A stretch of DNA of 64,000 nucleotides, taken from assembly GCF_913055835.1 (NCBI RefSeq), contig NZ_CAJXKQ010000012.1, positions 39,979-103,978 of the forward strand, given 5' to 3'. Position numbers and translations under genes: made by a program. Position 1 is the first letter of the stretch. Each line of letters opens with the position of its first letter. The notes beneath the pieces are model-generated. The model made no database searches and was not told the DNA's origin. It saw only the letters and a program-made list of their open reading frames with translations. Below are positions 1 through 9,211 of this stretch, one piece after another. Source of the DNA: an uncultured Marinobacter sp. GTDB taxonomy: Bacteria > Pseudomonadota > Gammaproteobacteria > Pseudomonadales > Oleiphilaceae.

Positions 1-347
1 CACCGGTCGAATCCGGCGAATGCGTCAGTGCCCACCACCATCACCAGGGGCTCATCCGGCCCAAGCTCCGCGCGAAGCTGACGCAGGGTGTCGGCCGTAT
101 AGGAGGCACCCTCCCGTGCCAGCTCCCGGTCGTCAATTCGTAGCTGGGGCTCGTTGGCCACCGCCAGCCTCAGCAACTCCAGACGCTGACCGGAGGTAGC
201 CCCGGTCTGCCCCCGGTGCGGTGGAATATGACAGGGCACCAGGCTGACGTAATCCACGCCAAGGCGGTCGCTGATTTCCAGGGCAAGCCTGAGATGGCCG
301 TGGTGCACCGGATCAAAGGTTCCGCCATAGATCACATGCATGGGCAT
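1..347 (-). CDS. nadD: Nicotinate-nucleotide adenylyltransferase, 5' part only (cut by window edge)
   Basis: NadD adenylates nicotinate mononucleotide in cytoplasmic NAD synthesis. Only about the first 115 residues lie in the window; the rest runs off the left edge. The N-terminus carries the nucleotidylyltransferase signature GGTFDPVHHGH, with the HxGH ATP-binding motif, followed by PCHIPPHRG. The ATG at 347 overlaps the proA stop as TGATG, so the two genes are probably translationally coupled; a second ATG two codons on is possible. A proA-nadD pair is a common gammaproteobacterial arrangement. The identification is firm, but nothing can be said about the C-terminal half. Confidence 0.93.
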   Translation of the reverse strand, partial: MPMHVIYGGTFDPVHHGHLRLALEISDRLGVDYVSLVPCHIPPHRGQTGATSGQRLELLRLAVANEPQLRIDDRELAREGASYTADTLRQLRAELGPDEPLVMVVGTDAFAGFDR

Positions 348-1603
348 CAGGTCCGGATATGGCCGTCGCCGAAAACCACGTATTTCTGGGACGTGAGACC
401 CTCAAGCCCCACCGGCCCACGGGCGTGAATCTTGTCGGTGGAGATGCCAATTTCGGCACCCAGACCATACTCGAAGCCATCGGCAAAGCGCGTGGAGGCA
501 TTGACCATGACGGAACTGGAGTCCACTTCGGTGATGAACCGGCGGGCCCGGGTGTAGTTCTCGGTGATGATGCTGTCGGTATGCTGGGAGCTGTAGCGGT
601 TGATATGGTCAATAGCGCCGTCCAGGCCGCCAACCACACGCACCGCCAGCACAGGAGCGAGGTATTCAGCCTCCCAGTCCGCCTCGGTGGCTTCGGCCAC
701 GCCCTCTACGATAGCCCGGGTTCGTTCACAGCCCCGCAACTCCACGCCTTTCTCAACAAAAGCCCGGGCCAGAAGAGGCAGGATATCTTCGGCGATCTCG
801 GAGTCCACCAGCAGGGTCTCCATGGTGTTGCAGGTCCCGTACCTGTGGGTTTTGGCGTTGATCGCCACGTTCACCGCCTTTTCCGGGTCGGCATGGCTGT
901 CGATGTAGACATGGCAGACACCATCGAGGTGTTTGATGACCGGCACCCGGGCATCACGGCTGATACGCTCGATCAGACCCTTGCCACCTCTGGGCACAAT
1001 GACATCAACATGGTCCGGCATGGTGATCAGCTCACCCACCGCAGCACGATCGGTTGTCTTGATCACCTGCACCGCATTCTCGGGCAGACCCGCTTTCGCC
1101 AGGCCCTCGGAAAGACAACGGGCAATGGCCTGGTTGGAGTGGATCGACTCCGAGCCGCCCCGGAGGATGGTTGCATTACCCGACTTGAGGCACAGGCTGG
1201 CCGCCTCGACGGTCACGTTGGGGCGGGACTCGTAGATGATTCCTATGACGCCCAGGGGAACACGCATCTTGCCCACCTGAATACCGGAGGGGCGGTAAGC
1301 CATATCCGTGATGGCCCCAATAGGATCGGGCAAGGAAGCCACCTGGCGCAGCCCTTCGATCATGGTGTCGATTCGCTGGGGGGTGAGCTCCAACCGGTCC
1401 AGCATCGCCGCATCCAGGCCATTTTCACGGCCCCGCTGCAGATCCTTGCCATTGGCCAGGGCGAGCTCTTCTCGCGCGGCATCAAGAGCCTCTGCCGTGG
1501 CCAGTAGCGCCTGATTACGCACAGCCGTGGTCGAACGCGCCACTCCGGCTGCCGCTGCTCGGGCCTGCTGTCCAACCTCGGCCATGTACGCTGCAATATC
1601 CAT
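347..1603 (-). CDS. proA: Gamma-glutamyl phosphate reductase
   Basis: ProA reduces gamma-glutamyl phosphate to glutamate semialdehyde with NADPH, the second step of proline synthesis in the cytoplasm. At 418 residues it has the family's normal length. The aldehyde-dehydrogenase fold is recognisable from [13 protein letters not shown] near residue 118 and from the catalytic Cys258 in [11 protein letters not shown]. The ATG at 1603 is preceded by AAAGGT at a spacing of seven bases. It is followed directly by nadD, sharing one base. proB is not in this window. Confidence 0.97.
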   Translation of the reverse strand: MDIAAYMAEVGQQARAAAAGVARSTTAVRNQALLATAEALDAAREELALANGKDLQRGRENGLDAAMLDRLELTPQRIDTMIEGLRQVASLPDPIGAITDMAYRPSGIQVGKMRVPLGVIGIIYESRPNVTVEAASLCLKSGNATILRGGSESIHSNQAIARCLSEGLAKAGLPENAVQVIKTTDRAAVGELITMPDHVDVIVPRGGKGLIERISRDARVPVIKHLDGVCHVYIDSHADPEKAVNVAINAKTHRYGTCNTMETLLVDSEIAEDILPLLARAFVEKGVELRGCERTRAIVEGVAEATEADWEAEYLAPVLAVRVVGGLDGAIDHINRYSSQHTDSIITENYTRARRFITEVDSSSVMVNASTRFADGFEYGLGAEIGISTDKIHARGPVGLEGLTSQKYVVFGDGHIRT

Positions 1604-1688
1604 TCAAATACCTTTCTGTTTTCAAGCGGAATCAGGAATAAGTGCCTAACTTTACCTTTCCCGTTTCAAGTACGCATCCCAAACAGAT

Positions 1689-1694
1689 ATTATA
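1689..1694 (-). promoter_or_regulatory. Candidate -10 box in the proA / pseudo-GGDEF divergent gap
   Basis: On the minus strand this is a perfect TATAAT about 85 bases before proA, but I see no good -35. The overlapping plus-strand TATTAT could serve the divergent operon that starts at 1790. Both are suggestions from sequence only. Confidence 0.35.
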
Positions 1695-1789
1695 CCGCTG
1701 CGATATGCCATACTCGGAATCTGGAGGAGCTTTTGAACAACTCCCCGGGGACGGTTTTTTCAGGGAGTTCGGGAAAAAGGAAGGACACA

Positions 1790-2806
1790 ATGGCCCAGAT
1801 GGCCGAAAAATTCCTGTTAAGCAAGTTGTCGCGGGCAGGCTTCGTGGCCCTGATCGCCATTGCCACCCTCTGCGCCGTACTGGGAGAACCCATGGTTGCG
1901 GCGGCTGCGGCTGCGGCCGCAGGCATAGTGATTTCCGGCAAGACTTTCCACCCCAGCCGGGTGAATCAACCCTGGCCCCGTGTCCAGCAGGCCTTCTTCG
2001 TGATTCTTCTTCTGATTCTGTTGGCCAGCTTCTGGACCGGCCCCTGGATTTTGAGCCACTGGCTGTACGCCCTTCCCCTCGCCGCTTTCGCATTGATTCC
2101 GCCTGCGGCAGCAGCCGTGGTGACCCTGGCTATCGCCATTCTGGCTATGATCGCAACACAGTGGGCGGTAGGCCTTGCCGACCGCCACCAGATGATCAGC
2201 GCTTTTCTGCTAACGATGCTGCTCTCGGCTCTGCTGGTATTCCTGCGGGACTATAAGGCCCGGCAACTGGCCCCATTGCGCCGGACTGATGAACTGACCC
2301 AGGCTGCCAGCCGGGAATATCTTTCCGCCGACCTGCACAAGGAAATCCAGCGCAGCGAACGGGAAGGCACCGATATGTCCATTATCATGATCGGGCTGGA
2401 CACCCACCTGAGCGACAATGATCCAGATGAAGACATACGCTCGATTCTTCCGCGCATCGGTCGCTACCTGCATTCCCAGATCCGCGATTTCGACACCTAC
2501 TACCGGGTGGCCGATCTGCAGTTTCTGGTAATCCTGCCAGGTATTGCCACCAGTGACGCCATCGCCCGCGCGGAGACAATCCGCAAGGGCCTGGCAACGC
2601 TTCTGGAATCACACGGAATGAACCTTACGGTCAGTACCGGAATCGCCGGCCTGAATATCGGTGACGATGCCAACAGCCTTCAGCAGAGCGCGGCGAATGC
2701 CTTGCGCCGGGCCCAGCAGCAGGGCGGCAACCGGAGCCAGGCCTACAGTTCATGGTCGCAACCGGCGCAGCCGAGCCAACCACGGGCAGAGGGGCCGGCA
2801 GCATGA
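1790..2806 (+). CDS. Membrane protein with degenerate GGDEF domain (first of pair)
   Basis: This 338-residue protein has several hydrophobic segments in residues 15-150, including an unusual run of eight alanines near 37-44, followed by a cytoplasmic GGDEF-like domain from about 160 to 330. The fold is recognisable from RRTDELTQAASREYL and from VSTGIAG near the end. The catalytic GG(D/E)EF signature is replaced by ADLQF at 241-245, so diguanylate cyclase activity is not expected. I chose the ATG at 1790 because AAGGA lies just upstream; the frame is open further back to 1733. The gene ends in an ATGA overlap with a second protein of the same type, which suggests that the two act together. The function is unknown. 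Confidence 0.85.
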   Translation: MAQMAEKFLLSKLSRAGFVALIAIATLCAVLGEPMVAAAAAAAAGIVISGKTFHPSRVNQPWPRVQQAFFVILLLILLASFWTGPWILSHWLYALPLAAFALIPPAAAAVVTLAIAILAMIATQWAVGLADRHQMISAFLLTMLLSALLVFLRDYKARQLAPLRRTDELTQAASREYLSADLHKEIQRSEREGTDMSIIMIGLDTHLSDNDPDEDIRSILPRIGRYLHSQIRDFDTYYRVADLQFLVILPGIATSDAIARAETIRKGLATLLESHGMNLTVSTGIAGLNIGDDANSLQQSAANALRRAQQQGGNRSQAYSSWSQPAQPSQPRAEGPAA

Positions 2807-3801
2807 CCGAGACCCGCCTGAGAACCTGGACACACGCCTTTGGTTACGGCATTGCCTGCCTGTTTATTTTCACCCTGGCCATGCAGAACCTGCGCTATGG
2901 CTTCTACGAACTGTTCTATCTGGCCTCCGGAATGGCGGTCCTGACCCTGGCCGGCGCAATTTACACCATTATCTGCCGCCGGCATCAGTTGTCGGCACCG
3001 GGGCATCTGGTCATCCTCTCCGGCCTGAACAGCGGCATGCTGGCAGCTCTGCTGACCATGAATGCGCCCGGCATCAGCCACTGGGCAATGCCCCTGCTTG
3101 TGCTGAACCTGCTTATCCTGCCGCTGCGCCAGGGCGTAGGGCTCTCTCTTTTGCTGTTAGTGCCCATGTCGATCATCCTTTTCCTGGAACAGCCACCGGC
3201 CGAAGCCATTGCCATCACGGGAGGTCTGTTCATTCTTCTGGCGGTCGCGGCACTGTACATCTGGCACTATGACCACATGGCCCAGTCGGCCGAGGATCTC
3301 GCCATTACCGATCCCGTAACCGGTGCTCATAACGCCCGCTTCCTCGATGAAACCCTGCAGAAAGAGATCAGCCGGGCCATCGCCACCGGGCACTGCCTGT
3401 CTGTAATCGATCTGAGTATTGATTACGCGGATGAAGTGGCCGACCTCCATGGCAGGGACCAGGTTCAGGGTCTGTTCCGGGACATGACCGAACACCTCTT
3501 CGGGGTTATTCGTGCCGGCGACACACTCTATACGCTGAAAGACTCCGAATTCTTCCTGATCCTGCCGTTTACGCCGGAAGAAGGTGTGAGAGTCATTGCC
3601 GAGCGGATTCGCCGGACCATCGCTGAACACCACTGGCCGGTGGTCGGCAAAGCCACCGTCAGCCTCGGCTGCACCACCCGCGGCAGCGGTGACACCCGCA
3701 CCGACACACTCAGAAAACGGGCCCACCAGGCCATGGAGGAAGCTCGCAGACGGGGCACGGATTCAGTCTGGTTCAGTCCGGGAGAAACCATCGAAACATG
3801 A
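2803..3801 (+). CDS. Membrane protein with degenerate GGDEF domain (second of pair)
   Basis: This 332-residue protein has about five or six predicted membrane segments in residues 10-155 and a C-terminal GGDEF-like domain starting at AITDPVTGAHNARFL (167-181). The signature loop is LKDSEF at 245-250, where KDSEF replaces GGDEF: both glycines and the first acidic residue are lost while EF is kept. It is therefore probably not a cyclase. The start at 2803 is set by the ATGA overlap with the preceding gene; upstream in-frame ATGs lie inside that gene. It overlaps the next gene, a DedA-PAP2 fusion, again by ATGA, so all three are very likely one translationally coupled unit. Confidence 0.85.
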   Translation: MTETRLRTWTHAFGYGIACLFIFTLAMQNLRYGFYELFYLASGMAVLTLAGAIYTIICRRHQLSAPGHLVILSGLNSGMLAALLTMNAPGISHWAMPLLVLNLLILPLRQGVGLSLLLLVPMSIILFLEQPPAEAIAITGGLFILLAVAALYIWHYDHMAQSAEDLAITDPVTGAHNARFLDETLQKEISRAIATGHCLSVIDLSIDYADEVADLHGRDQVQGLFRDMTEHLFGVIRAGDTLYTLKDSEFFLILPFTPEEGVRVIAERIRRTIAEHHWPVVGKATVSLGCTTRGSGDTRTDTLRKRAHQAMEEARRRGTDSVWFSPGETIET

Positions 3802-5249
3802 GCAGTGCCTGGTTGAACGACCTGTCGGCATGGTTGAGCCTGCATCCCGGCTGGCTGGCAATGGCTCTGTTTACCACCGCTTTTATCGAATCCCTCGCCA
3901 TCGCCGGCATTATTGTCCCTGGTGTCGCCATCCTGTTTGCCGTTGCTGTGCTGGCCGGTGAAACCGGGATGCCGTTACCGGAAGCACTGCTCTGGGCGGG
4001 CCTGGGCGCCATTGCCGGCGACACCGCCAGCTTTGGTCTTGGGCGGCTGCTGCAGGGCCGCCTGACAACAGCCTGGCCGCTGAGCCGTTACCCGAAAATC
4101 ATCAGCACCGGAGAGCGTTTTTTTACCCGACACGGCGGCAAAAGCGTGATCATCGGGCGCTTTGTCGGGCCGGTGCGCCCGGTCATTCCCCTGGTGGCCG
4201 GTGCGCTGATGATGTCCTGGCGTCGCTTTCTGGCCTTCAACATCGGCTCAGCCATCGCCTGGGCGCCAGTCTATATTTTCCCGGGTTTTTTGGTGGGCAG
4301 CGCACTGGCCAGCGAAATCAGGCCGCCGGCGCACTTCTATGCGGTAATCGGCATCAGTCTCGCTGCCCTGACCGCGGTCTATTTCGTGCTGTTGCGATTT
4401 CAATTGGGGCTCGGTGAAACCAGCCGTTTTTACCAATGGCTGAAACAATGGATGGCGAAGTACGAAGCGACACACCGATTCTGGCGTCTGTATACCAATC
4501 AGCGGCCAGCCCGGGAGGGTGAATTTCCGCTGTCTTCATTTTTGCTCGCGCTGGGCGCTTCCGCTCTGCTGCTGCTCTGGGGTCAACTGGCCACAGCAAC
4601 TCACCTGCTCGACGGGTTCGACCAGGCTACCCGTCTCTGGTTCGAGCAACTCCGCCAGCCCCTGCTGGACGGTCCCTTCATTGCCATTACGCTGCTTGGA
4701 GACCCGCCGGTACTGATAGCTGCTGGTGCGCTGGCTTGCATGGCGCTGGTGTTTCGTGGCTACTATGCCGCTGCCGTACACATTCTGGTGGCTGTCGTTG
4801 CTACGGTTATTCTGGTCTGGGGCCTGAAATCCCTGCTCGGCGTCCCCCGGCCAGACGAAGTCATGGACCCGCCAAGTTCCGGCGCCTTCCCAAGCGGTCA
4901 CACTGCAGGTATTACCCTGCTGGTCACCCTGCTGGCCAGTTTCGTTGCCGGAGAAAGCCGTCACCGGAAGCGCTGGCAGTACTATGTCCTGCTGTCTCTA
5001 CCACTGGTTCCTGTGGCTCTGAGCCGGCTTTACCTGGGGGTTCACTGGTTCACGGACGTGATTGGCGGGCTGTTGCTCGCACTGGCCGTTACCGGGGCGG
5101 TGCGAGCCAGTTACAGCCGTTACGACAAGGTACCTCTGGCAACGGATATAACCGTGGTAGTTGCAGCGATCGCGTGGGCGGCCTTTGCTTGCGGGTATAT
5201 TGCGCTGTCGTGGGACGAGGCTGTGATGAATTTCCGGCCCCTCGGCTAG
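3798..5249 (+). CDS. DedA family / PAP2 phosphatase fusion protein
   Basis: This is a 483-residue integral membrane protein. Residues 20-200 form a DedA domain, with Glu31 in an early membrane segment and the loop GRFVGPVRPVIPLVAG at 120-135, containing the Arg121/Arg127 pair of the family. Residues 245-435 form a PAP2 domain with all three phosphatase motifs: K344-x6-R351-P352, PSGH at 365-368, and S409-R410-x5-H416-x3-D420. DedA proteins are implicated in moving undecaprenyl phosphate, and PAP2 enzymes dephosphorylate undecaprenyl pyrophosphate or phosphatidyl phosphates. A joint role in lipid-carrier recycling is inference. It is coupled to the upstream pseudo-GGDEF gene by ATGA, and its stop lies three bases from a convergent gene with no visible terminator. 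Confidence 0.9.
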   Translation: MSSAWLNDLSAWLSLHPGWLAMALFTTAFIESLAIAGIIVPGVAILFAVAVLAGETGMPLPEALLWAGLGAIAGDTASFGLGRLLQGRLTTAWPLSRYPKIISTGERFFTRHGGKSVIIGRFVGPVRPVIPLVAGALMMSWRRFLAFNIGSAIAWAPVYIFPGFLVGSALASEIRPPAHFYAVIGISLAALTAVYFVLLRFQLGLGETSRFYQWLKQWMAKYEATHRFWRLYTNQRPAREGEFPLSSFLLALGASALLLLWGQLATATHLLDGFDQATRLWFEQLRQPLLDGPFIAITLLGDPPVLIAAGALACMALVFRGYYAAAVHILVAVVATVILVWGLKSLLGVPRPDEVMDPPSSGAFPSGHTAGITLLVTLLASFVAGESRHRKRWQYYVLLSLPLVPVALSRLYLGVHWFTDVIGGLLLALAVTGAVRASYSRYDKVPLATDITVVVAAIAWAAFACGYIALSWDEAVMNFRPLG

Positions 5250-5252
5250 CCC

Positions 5253-5831
5253 TTAGCCTTCTTCCAACGCCTCCAGAAGCCCCTGCAGTCGACTGAGGCG
5301 TTCCAGTGGATCCTGCAACTCCACCAGCTTCTGCTTCTCCTGTTTGTCCAGGGGCAAAAGCTCCGTGAGCCGCCAGCCAACATCCCGGGCATCGCCATAG
5401 TCGATGTCCATATTCAGGTCCCTGATTACCGGATGCCGGAACAGTGCCTTGAGAACAGAGGGCAGCTCGCTGAAGCGTTCCGGCACCTCGCTTTCGGCCT
5501 CCTCAATCAGGCATTCCACGTCGCCAACATTCAGGCCGTCTTCCTGCTGCCAACTGCGGACCACCGACACCTTGGACTCGCCCTCCACGGTGATCCCCAA
5601 AAGGCCGTTATCAAGCTGCTGGAAATCAATAATCCGAACATAGGTGCCAATGTCGTAGAAGGCTGCGGTGCGCCCTGTTTCTCCGCCTTCCTGCAACAAC
5701 ACCACAACAAACCCCCGATCTTCCTTGAGGCAACGCGTCAGCATGTCGATGTAGCGCGGCTCGAACAGCTGTAAGGGAATCCTCCCCCTGGGCAGGACGA
5801 TGGAGTTCAGGGGGAACAAAGGTACATTCAT
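5253..5831 (-). CDS. LON peptidase substrate-binding domain protein
   Basis: This 192-residue protein consists of only the Lon N-terminal substrate-binding domain. It begins NVPLFPLNSIVLPRGRIPL, with QLFEPRY near residue 25, and has no ATPase or protease part. Small proteins of this kind are widespread in proteobacteria and poorly characterised; a role in protein quality control is guessed from the domain. The start at 5831 is chosen because it places MNVPLFPLN at the N-terminus as in the family; the open frame extends back to 6026 into the upstream gene. It follows the CNB-HDOD gene by about 50 bases on the same strand. Confidence 0.85.
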   Translation of the reverse strand: MNVPLFPLNSIVLPRGRIPLQLFEPRYIDMLTRCLKEDRGFVVVLLQEGGETGRTAAFYDIGTYVRIIDFQQLDNGLLGITVEGESKVSVVRSWQQEDGLNVGDVECLIEEAESEVPERFSELPSVLKALFRHPVIRDLNMDIDYGDARDVGWRLTELLPLDKQEKQKLVELQDPLERLSRLQGLLEALEEG

Positions 5832-5883
5832 AAGTGCAACAGTCACCGGAAAGCAGACTCCACAGTTTACACAGCCCGGACGA

Positions 5884-7140
5884 TCACCGAATGGACAGCA
5901 ACTGCTGAACTTCGTCGACCCGGGCCCTGGCCTCCGTGAGAAGCTGCAAACTGCGGGAGGCATTGAGTTCAAGTTCACCCAGACGCCGATACGCCGGCAC
6001 CTGGTCGAACGGAGGCAGCTCGGCATTCTGGCTGGAACCGATCATTGAATGCAATTGCGCCACGATAACCACATCCACCAGTTGCGGCGACGCCTCACGG
6101 CATTCATAGCCCCAATCCTCGGCATGGCGGACCGCCTCCACGAAGGCCGGCGGGAAAGACCAGTTTTCGAGAACCGCCGTGCCCACATCGGCCCGGAGTT
6201 CCCGGATTGCATGGCTCAGGTTGGCCTCATCGGCAAAAAGGTTCACATGGTGCTCGGCCTGGACCAGAATGGGCACCACGCCGATATCATGGAGCAGCCC
6301 CGCCAGCAGCGCTTCTTCCGGATTCAGTTTGGTCGCGTGATCCGCCAGCACCCAACACAGGGCTGCCACTTCCCGGGAGTGCCGCCAGAGCTTTTCCATT
6401 TCTTTTTGCAACGATGCCTGACGGGTCTTGAACACCTCCCGCATCGAGAACACTGTCACCAGTTGCCGGGTGGTACGCATGCCAAGACGAACAACCGCTT
6501 CCCGGACATTCCGGACGTCACTGAACCCGCGATAAAGCGGGCTGTTGCAGGCGCGGACAAGCTTGGCGGCCATGGCCGGATCCGCAGACACCGCCAGTGC
6601 CACCTGGTCTGCCGTCGATTCCTCTCGATCGACCGCACGACGGACCTTCCAGGCCACATCCGGCACACTGGGCAGCTTGACCTGATTCGACCTCAACTCC
6701 GACAGGAACTCCATCAACAGATGATGTTCCTCGCTTTCCATGCCGCCGGTGCCTTCACCGGAATCCATTTCGACCTGTTCCACAGGCGCCGAGCGCAGCA
6801 GCTGGTTGAGGATTTCCTGCTCAACCACCAGGAACTCGCAGGGTTTTACCGCCGTTACGTCGTACATCCGGGGCTGAAGCCGGGCTATGGGATTCTGCGC
6901 TTTCTCCGTCTCGGCTTCGATGATCGATTTACGGCCGTCGAGGGATTCAAGTTCCACCTTGCCGGCAATCAGGAAAAAGTCGAGACCATCCCGGACACCG
7001 CGCTCCAGAACCCGCTGCCCGGGCCCATGGGTGCGTCGCTCGGCGCGGCTGGCAAGCAGGACCAGTTGATCATCGGTCAGCCGGTTCAACGGCTGAAACT
7101 CTTTAAGGCGACGAAGCGGCAGGCTTTCCTGGCCGGCCAT
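5884..7140 (-). CDS. Cyclic-nucleotide-binding-like / HDOD domain signalling protein
   Basis: This 418-residue cytoplasmic protein has a cNMP-binding-like beta-roll at residues 10-120 (LTDDQLVLLASRAERR, DFFLIAGKVELES). An HDOD domain spans about 150-350, with SVPDVAWKVRRAV, ADPAMAAKLVRACNS and LLAGLLHDIGVVP. HDOD proteins are non-catalytic HD relatives used as signalling or scaffold modules. The ATG at 7140 sits seven bases after AGGAG and is preferred over the ATG at 7146, which is one base from it. The gene shares a strand with the LON-domain gene behind it. The ligand and the target are unknown. Confidence 0.87.
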   Translation of the reverse strand: MAGQESLPLRRLKEFQPLNRLTDDQLVLLASRAERRTHGPGQRVLERGVRDGLDFFLIAGKVELESLDGRKSIIEAETEKAQNPIARLQPRMYDVTAVKPCEFLVVEQEILNQLLRSAPVEQVEMDSGEGTGGMESEEHHLLMEFLSELRSNQVKLPSVPDVAWKVRRAVDREESTADQVALAVSADPAMAAKLVRACNSPLYRGFSDVRNVREAVVRLGMRTTRQLVTVFSMREVFKTRQASLQKEMEKLWRHSREVAALCWVLADHATKLNPEEALLAGLLHDIGVVPILVQAEHHVNLFADEANLSHAIRELRADVGTAVLENWSFPPAFVEAVRHAEDWGYECREASPQLVDVVIVAQLHSMIGSSQNAELPPFDQVPAYRRLGELELNASRSLQLLTEARARVDEVQQLLSIR

Positions 7141-7300
7141 AGGCATACTCCTTGTCGGTTCAAACCGGAAAATAATTGGGCAACTGTGTTAACTATTGTA
7201 AACAGCGGCTCTGAAAACAACCATGCGCCTCGAGTCTAATCTGGTATCCTCTGTTTTTTTGATCATCGTCATCAGGTAACAACAGAGAGAACAGACCACC

Positions 7301-9136
7301 ATGCCTCAGTATCGTTCGCGGACATCCACCGCAGGCCGCAACATGGCCGGCGCCCGTGCCCTCTGGCGCGCCACCGGCATGAAAGACGGGGATTTCGGCA
7401 AACCCATTATTGCGGTTGCCAACTCCTTCACCCAGTTTGTGCCAGGCCACGTCCATCTCAAAGACCTCGGCCAGCTCGTGTGCCGCGAAATCGAGGCCGC
7501 CGGCGGTGTGGCCAAGGAATTCAACACCATTGCGGTGGACGATGGCATCGCCATGGGCCATGACGGCATGCTGTACTCCCTGCCCTCCCGGGAAATCATC
7601 GCAGATTCTGTAGAGTACATGGTGAACGCCCACTGCGCCGATGCCCTCGTCTGTATTTCCAACTGCGACAAGATCACCCCGGGCATGCTGATGGCCGCCA
7701 TGCGCCTGAACATCCCAACGATTTTCGTCTCCGGCGGGCCGATGGAAGCGGGCAAGACCAAGCTGTCCGAGCACAAGCTCGACCTGGTAGACGCCATGGT
7801 CATCGCGGCAGATCCCAACGCCTCCGACGAACAGGTGGAAGAATACGAGCGCAGCGCCTGCCCCACCTGCGGCTCCTGTTCCGGCATGTTCACCGCCAAC
7901 TCCATGAACTGCCTGACCGAAGCCATTGGCCTGGCGCTGCCGGGCAACGGTTCACTGCTGGCTACCCACGCCGATCGGGAGCAACTGTTCCTGAAGGCCG
8001 GTCGACAGATTGTGGAGAATGCGCGGCGCTATTACGAGGAAGACGACGCCAGCGTACTGCCTCTGAGCATCGCCTCCATGGCGGCCTTTGAAAATGCCAT
8101 GGTCATGGACATTGCCATGGGCGGCTCGACGAACACTATCCTTCACCTGCTGGCGGCTGCCCAGGAAGGTGGCGTTCCCTTTACCCTGAACGAAATCGAC
8201 CAGCTGTCACGCCGGGTTCCGCAGCTGTGCAAAGTGGCCCCCAACTCCCCCAAGTACCATATGGAAGACGTGCACCGTGCCGGCGGCATCATGGGCATTC
8301 TTGGCGAACTGGAGCGGGGCGGGTTGATCAACACCGATCTTCCGACTGTGCACAGCAAGACCATGAAAGAGGCCCTCGAGACCTGGGATATCATGAGGTC
8401 ACCGACCACCGAAGTGGTCGAATTCTACAAAGCCGGGCCGGCCGGCATTCCCACCCAGACAGCCTTCTCGCAGAGCACCCGTTGGCCGACCCTGGACGGT
8501 GACCGGGAAACCGGCTGCATCCGCTCGGTCGAGAACGCCTACAGTTCCGAGGGCGGCCTGGCCGTGCTCTACGGCAATATTGCCCTGGACGGCTGCGTGG
8601 TCAAAACCGCGGGGGTGGACGAAAGCATTTATGTGTTCGAGGGCAAGGCACGGGTGTTCGAGAGTCAGGATTCCGCCGTTGCCGGCATTCTCGCAGACGA
8701 GGTGAAGCCGGGCGAGGTTGTGATCATCCGCTATGAGGGCCCCCGTGGCGGCCCGGGTATGCAGGAAATGCTGTACCCGACCAGCTACCTGAAATCCAAG
8801 GGCCTTGGAAAGGACTGCGCACTGCTGACAGACGGGCGTTTCTCCGGCGGAACCTCAGGCCTTTCCATCGGCCACGCATCGCCAGAAGCTGCCGCCGGCG
8901 GTGCAATTGGCCTGATCGAGAATGGCGATACGATCCGTATCGACATACCAAACCGGAGCATCAACGTTGAACTGGACCAGCACGAGCTGGATCGTCGCCG
9001 GGAAGCCCGGAATGCCAAGGGCTGGAAACCGGAACTGCCAAGGGACCGCAAGGTATCTGCGGCCCTGAAAGCCTACGCGCTGCTGGCCACAAGCGCCGAC
9101 AAGGGCGCCGTTCGGGATCTCGAAAAGCTCGACTGA
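7301..9136 (+). CDS. ilvD: Dihydroxy-acid dehydratase
   Basis: IlvD dehydrates 2,3-dihydroxy-3-methylvalerate and 2,3-dihydroxyisovalerate, the third step of isoleucine and valine synthesis. At 611 residues it is full length. The iron-sulfur cysteines are visible as [12 protein letters not shown], with Cys122, and [11 protein letters not shown] at 187-197. The C-terminal signature [18 protein letters not shown] near residue 506 is intact. It stands alone here, divergent from the CNB-HDOD gene, and is followed by a strong hairpin terminator. leuA, also for branched-chain amino acids, lies 54 kb away and is not linked to it. Confidence 0.98.
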   Translation: MPQYRSRTSTAGRNMAGARALWRATGMKDGDFGKPIIAVANSFTQFVPGHVHLKDLGQLVCREIEAAGGVAKEFNTIAVDDGIAMGHDGMLYSLPSREIIADSVEYMVNAHCADALVCISNCDKITPGMLMAAMRLNIPTIFVSGGPMEAGKTKLSEHKLDLVDAMVIAADPNASDEQVEEYERSACPTCGSCSGMFTANSMNCLTEAIGLALPGNGSLLATHADREQLFLKAGRQIVENARRYYEEDDASVLPLSIASMAAFENAMVMDIAMGGSTNTILHLLAAAQEGGVPFTLNEIDQLSRRVPQLCKVAPNSPKYHMEDVHRAGGIMGILGELERGGLINTDLPTVHSKTMKEALETWDIMRSPTTEVVEFYKAGPAGIPTQTAFSQSTRWPTLDGDRETGCIRSVENAYSSEGGLAVLYGNIALDGCVVKTAGVDESIYVFEGKARVFESQDSAVAGILADEVKPGEVVIIRYEGPRGGPGMQEMLYPTSYLKSKGLGKDCALLTDGRFSGGTSGLSIGHASPEAAAGGAIGLIENGDTIRIDIPNRSINVELDQHELDRRREARNAKGWKPELPRDRKVSAALKAYALLATSADKGAVRDLEKLD

Positions 9137-9157
9137 GAATCCCCGGCACCAGGCAGC

Positions 9158-9193
9158 AAAAAAGCCCGGCGGGACAAGCCCGGCGGGCTTTTT
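9158..9193. terminator. Bidirectional terminator between ilvD and the PG-binding-domain gene
   Basis: The sequence AAAAAAGCCCGGCGGG, then acaag, then CCCGGCGGGCTTTTT forms a GC-rich hairpin with one central mismatch, flanked by A and T runs. It can end both ilvD and the convergent gene at 9212. Confidence 0.85.
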
Positions 9194-9211
9194 ATGTTCA
9201 GGAGACTCCGA

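Noticed and set aside
359..1507. Open frame of 382 codons opposite proA
   Set aside because: Shadow of the proA frame; His/Gly/Asp-rich product typical of antisense translation.
6049..7239. Open frame of 396 codons opposite the CNB-HDOD gene
   Set aside because: Shadow frame rich in His, Arg and Pro, without domain pattern.
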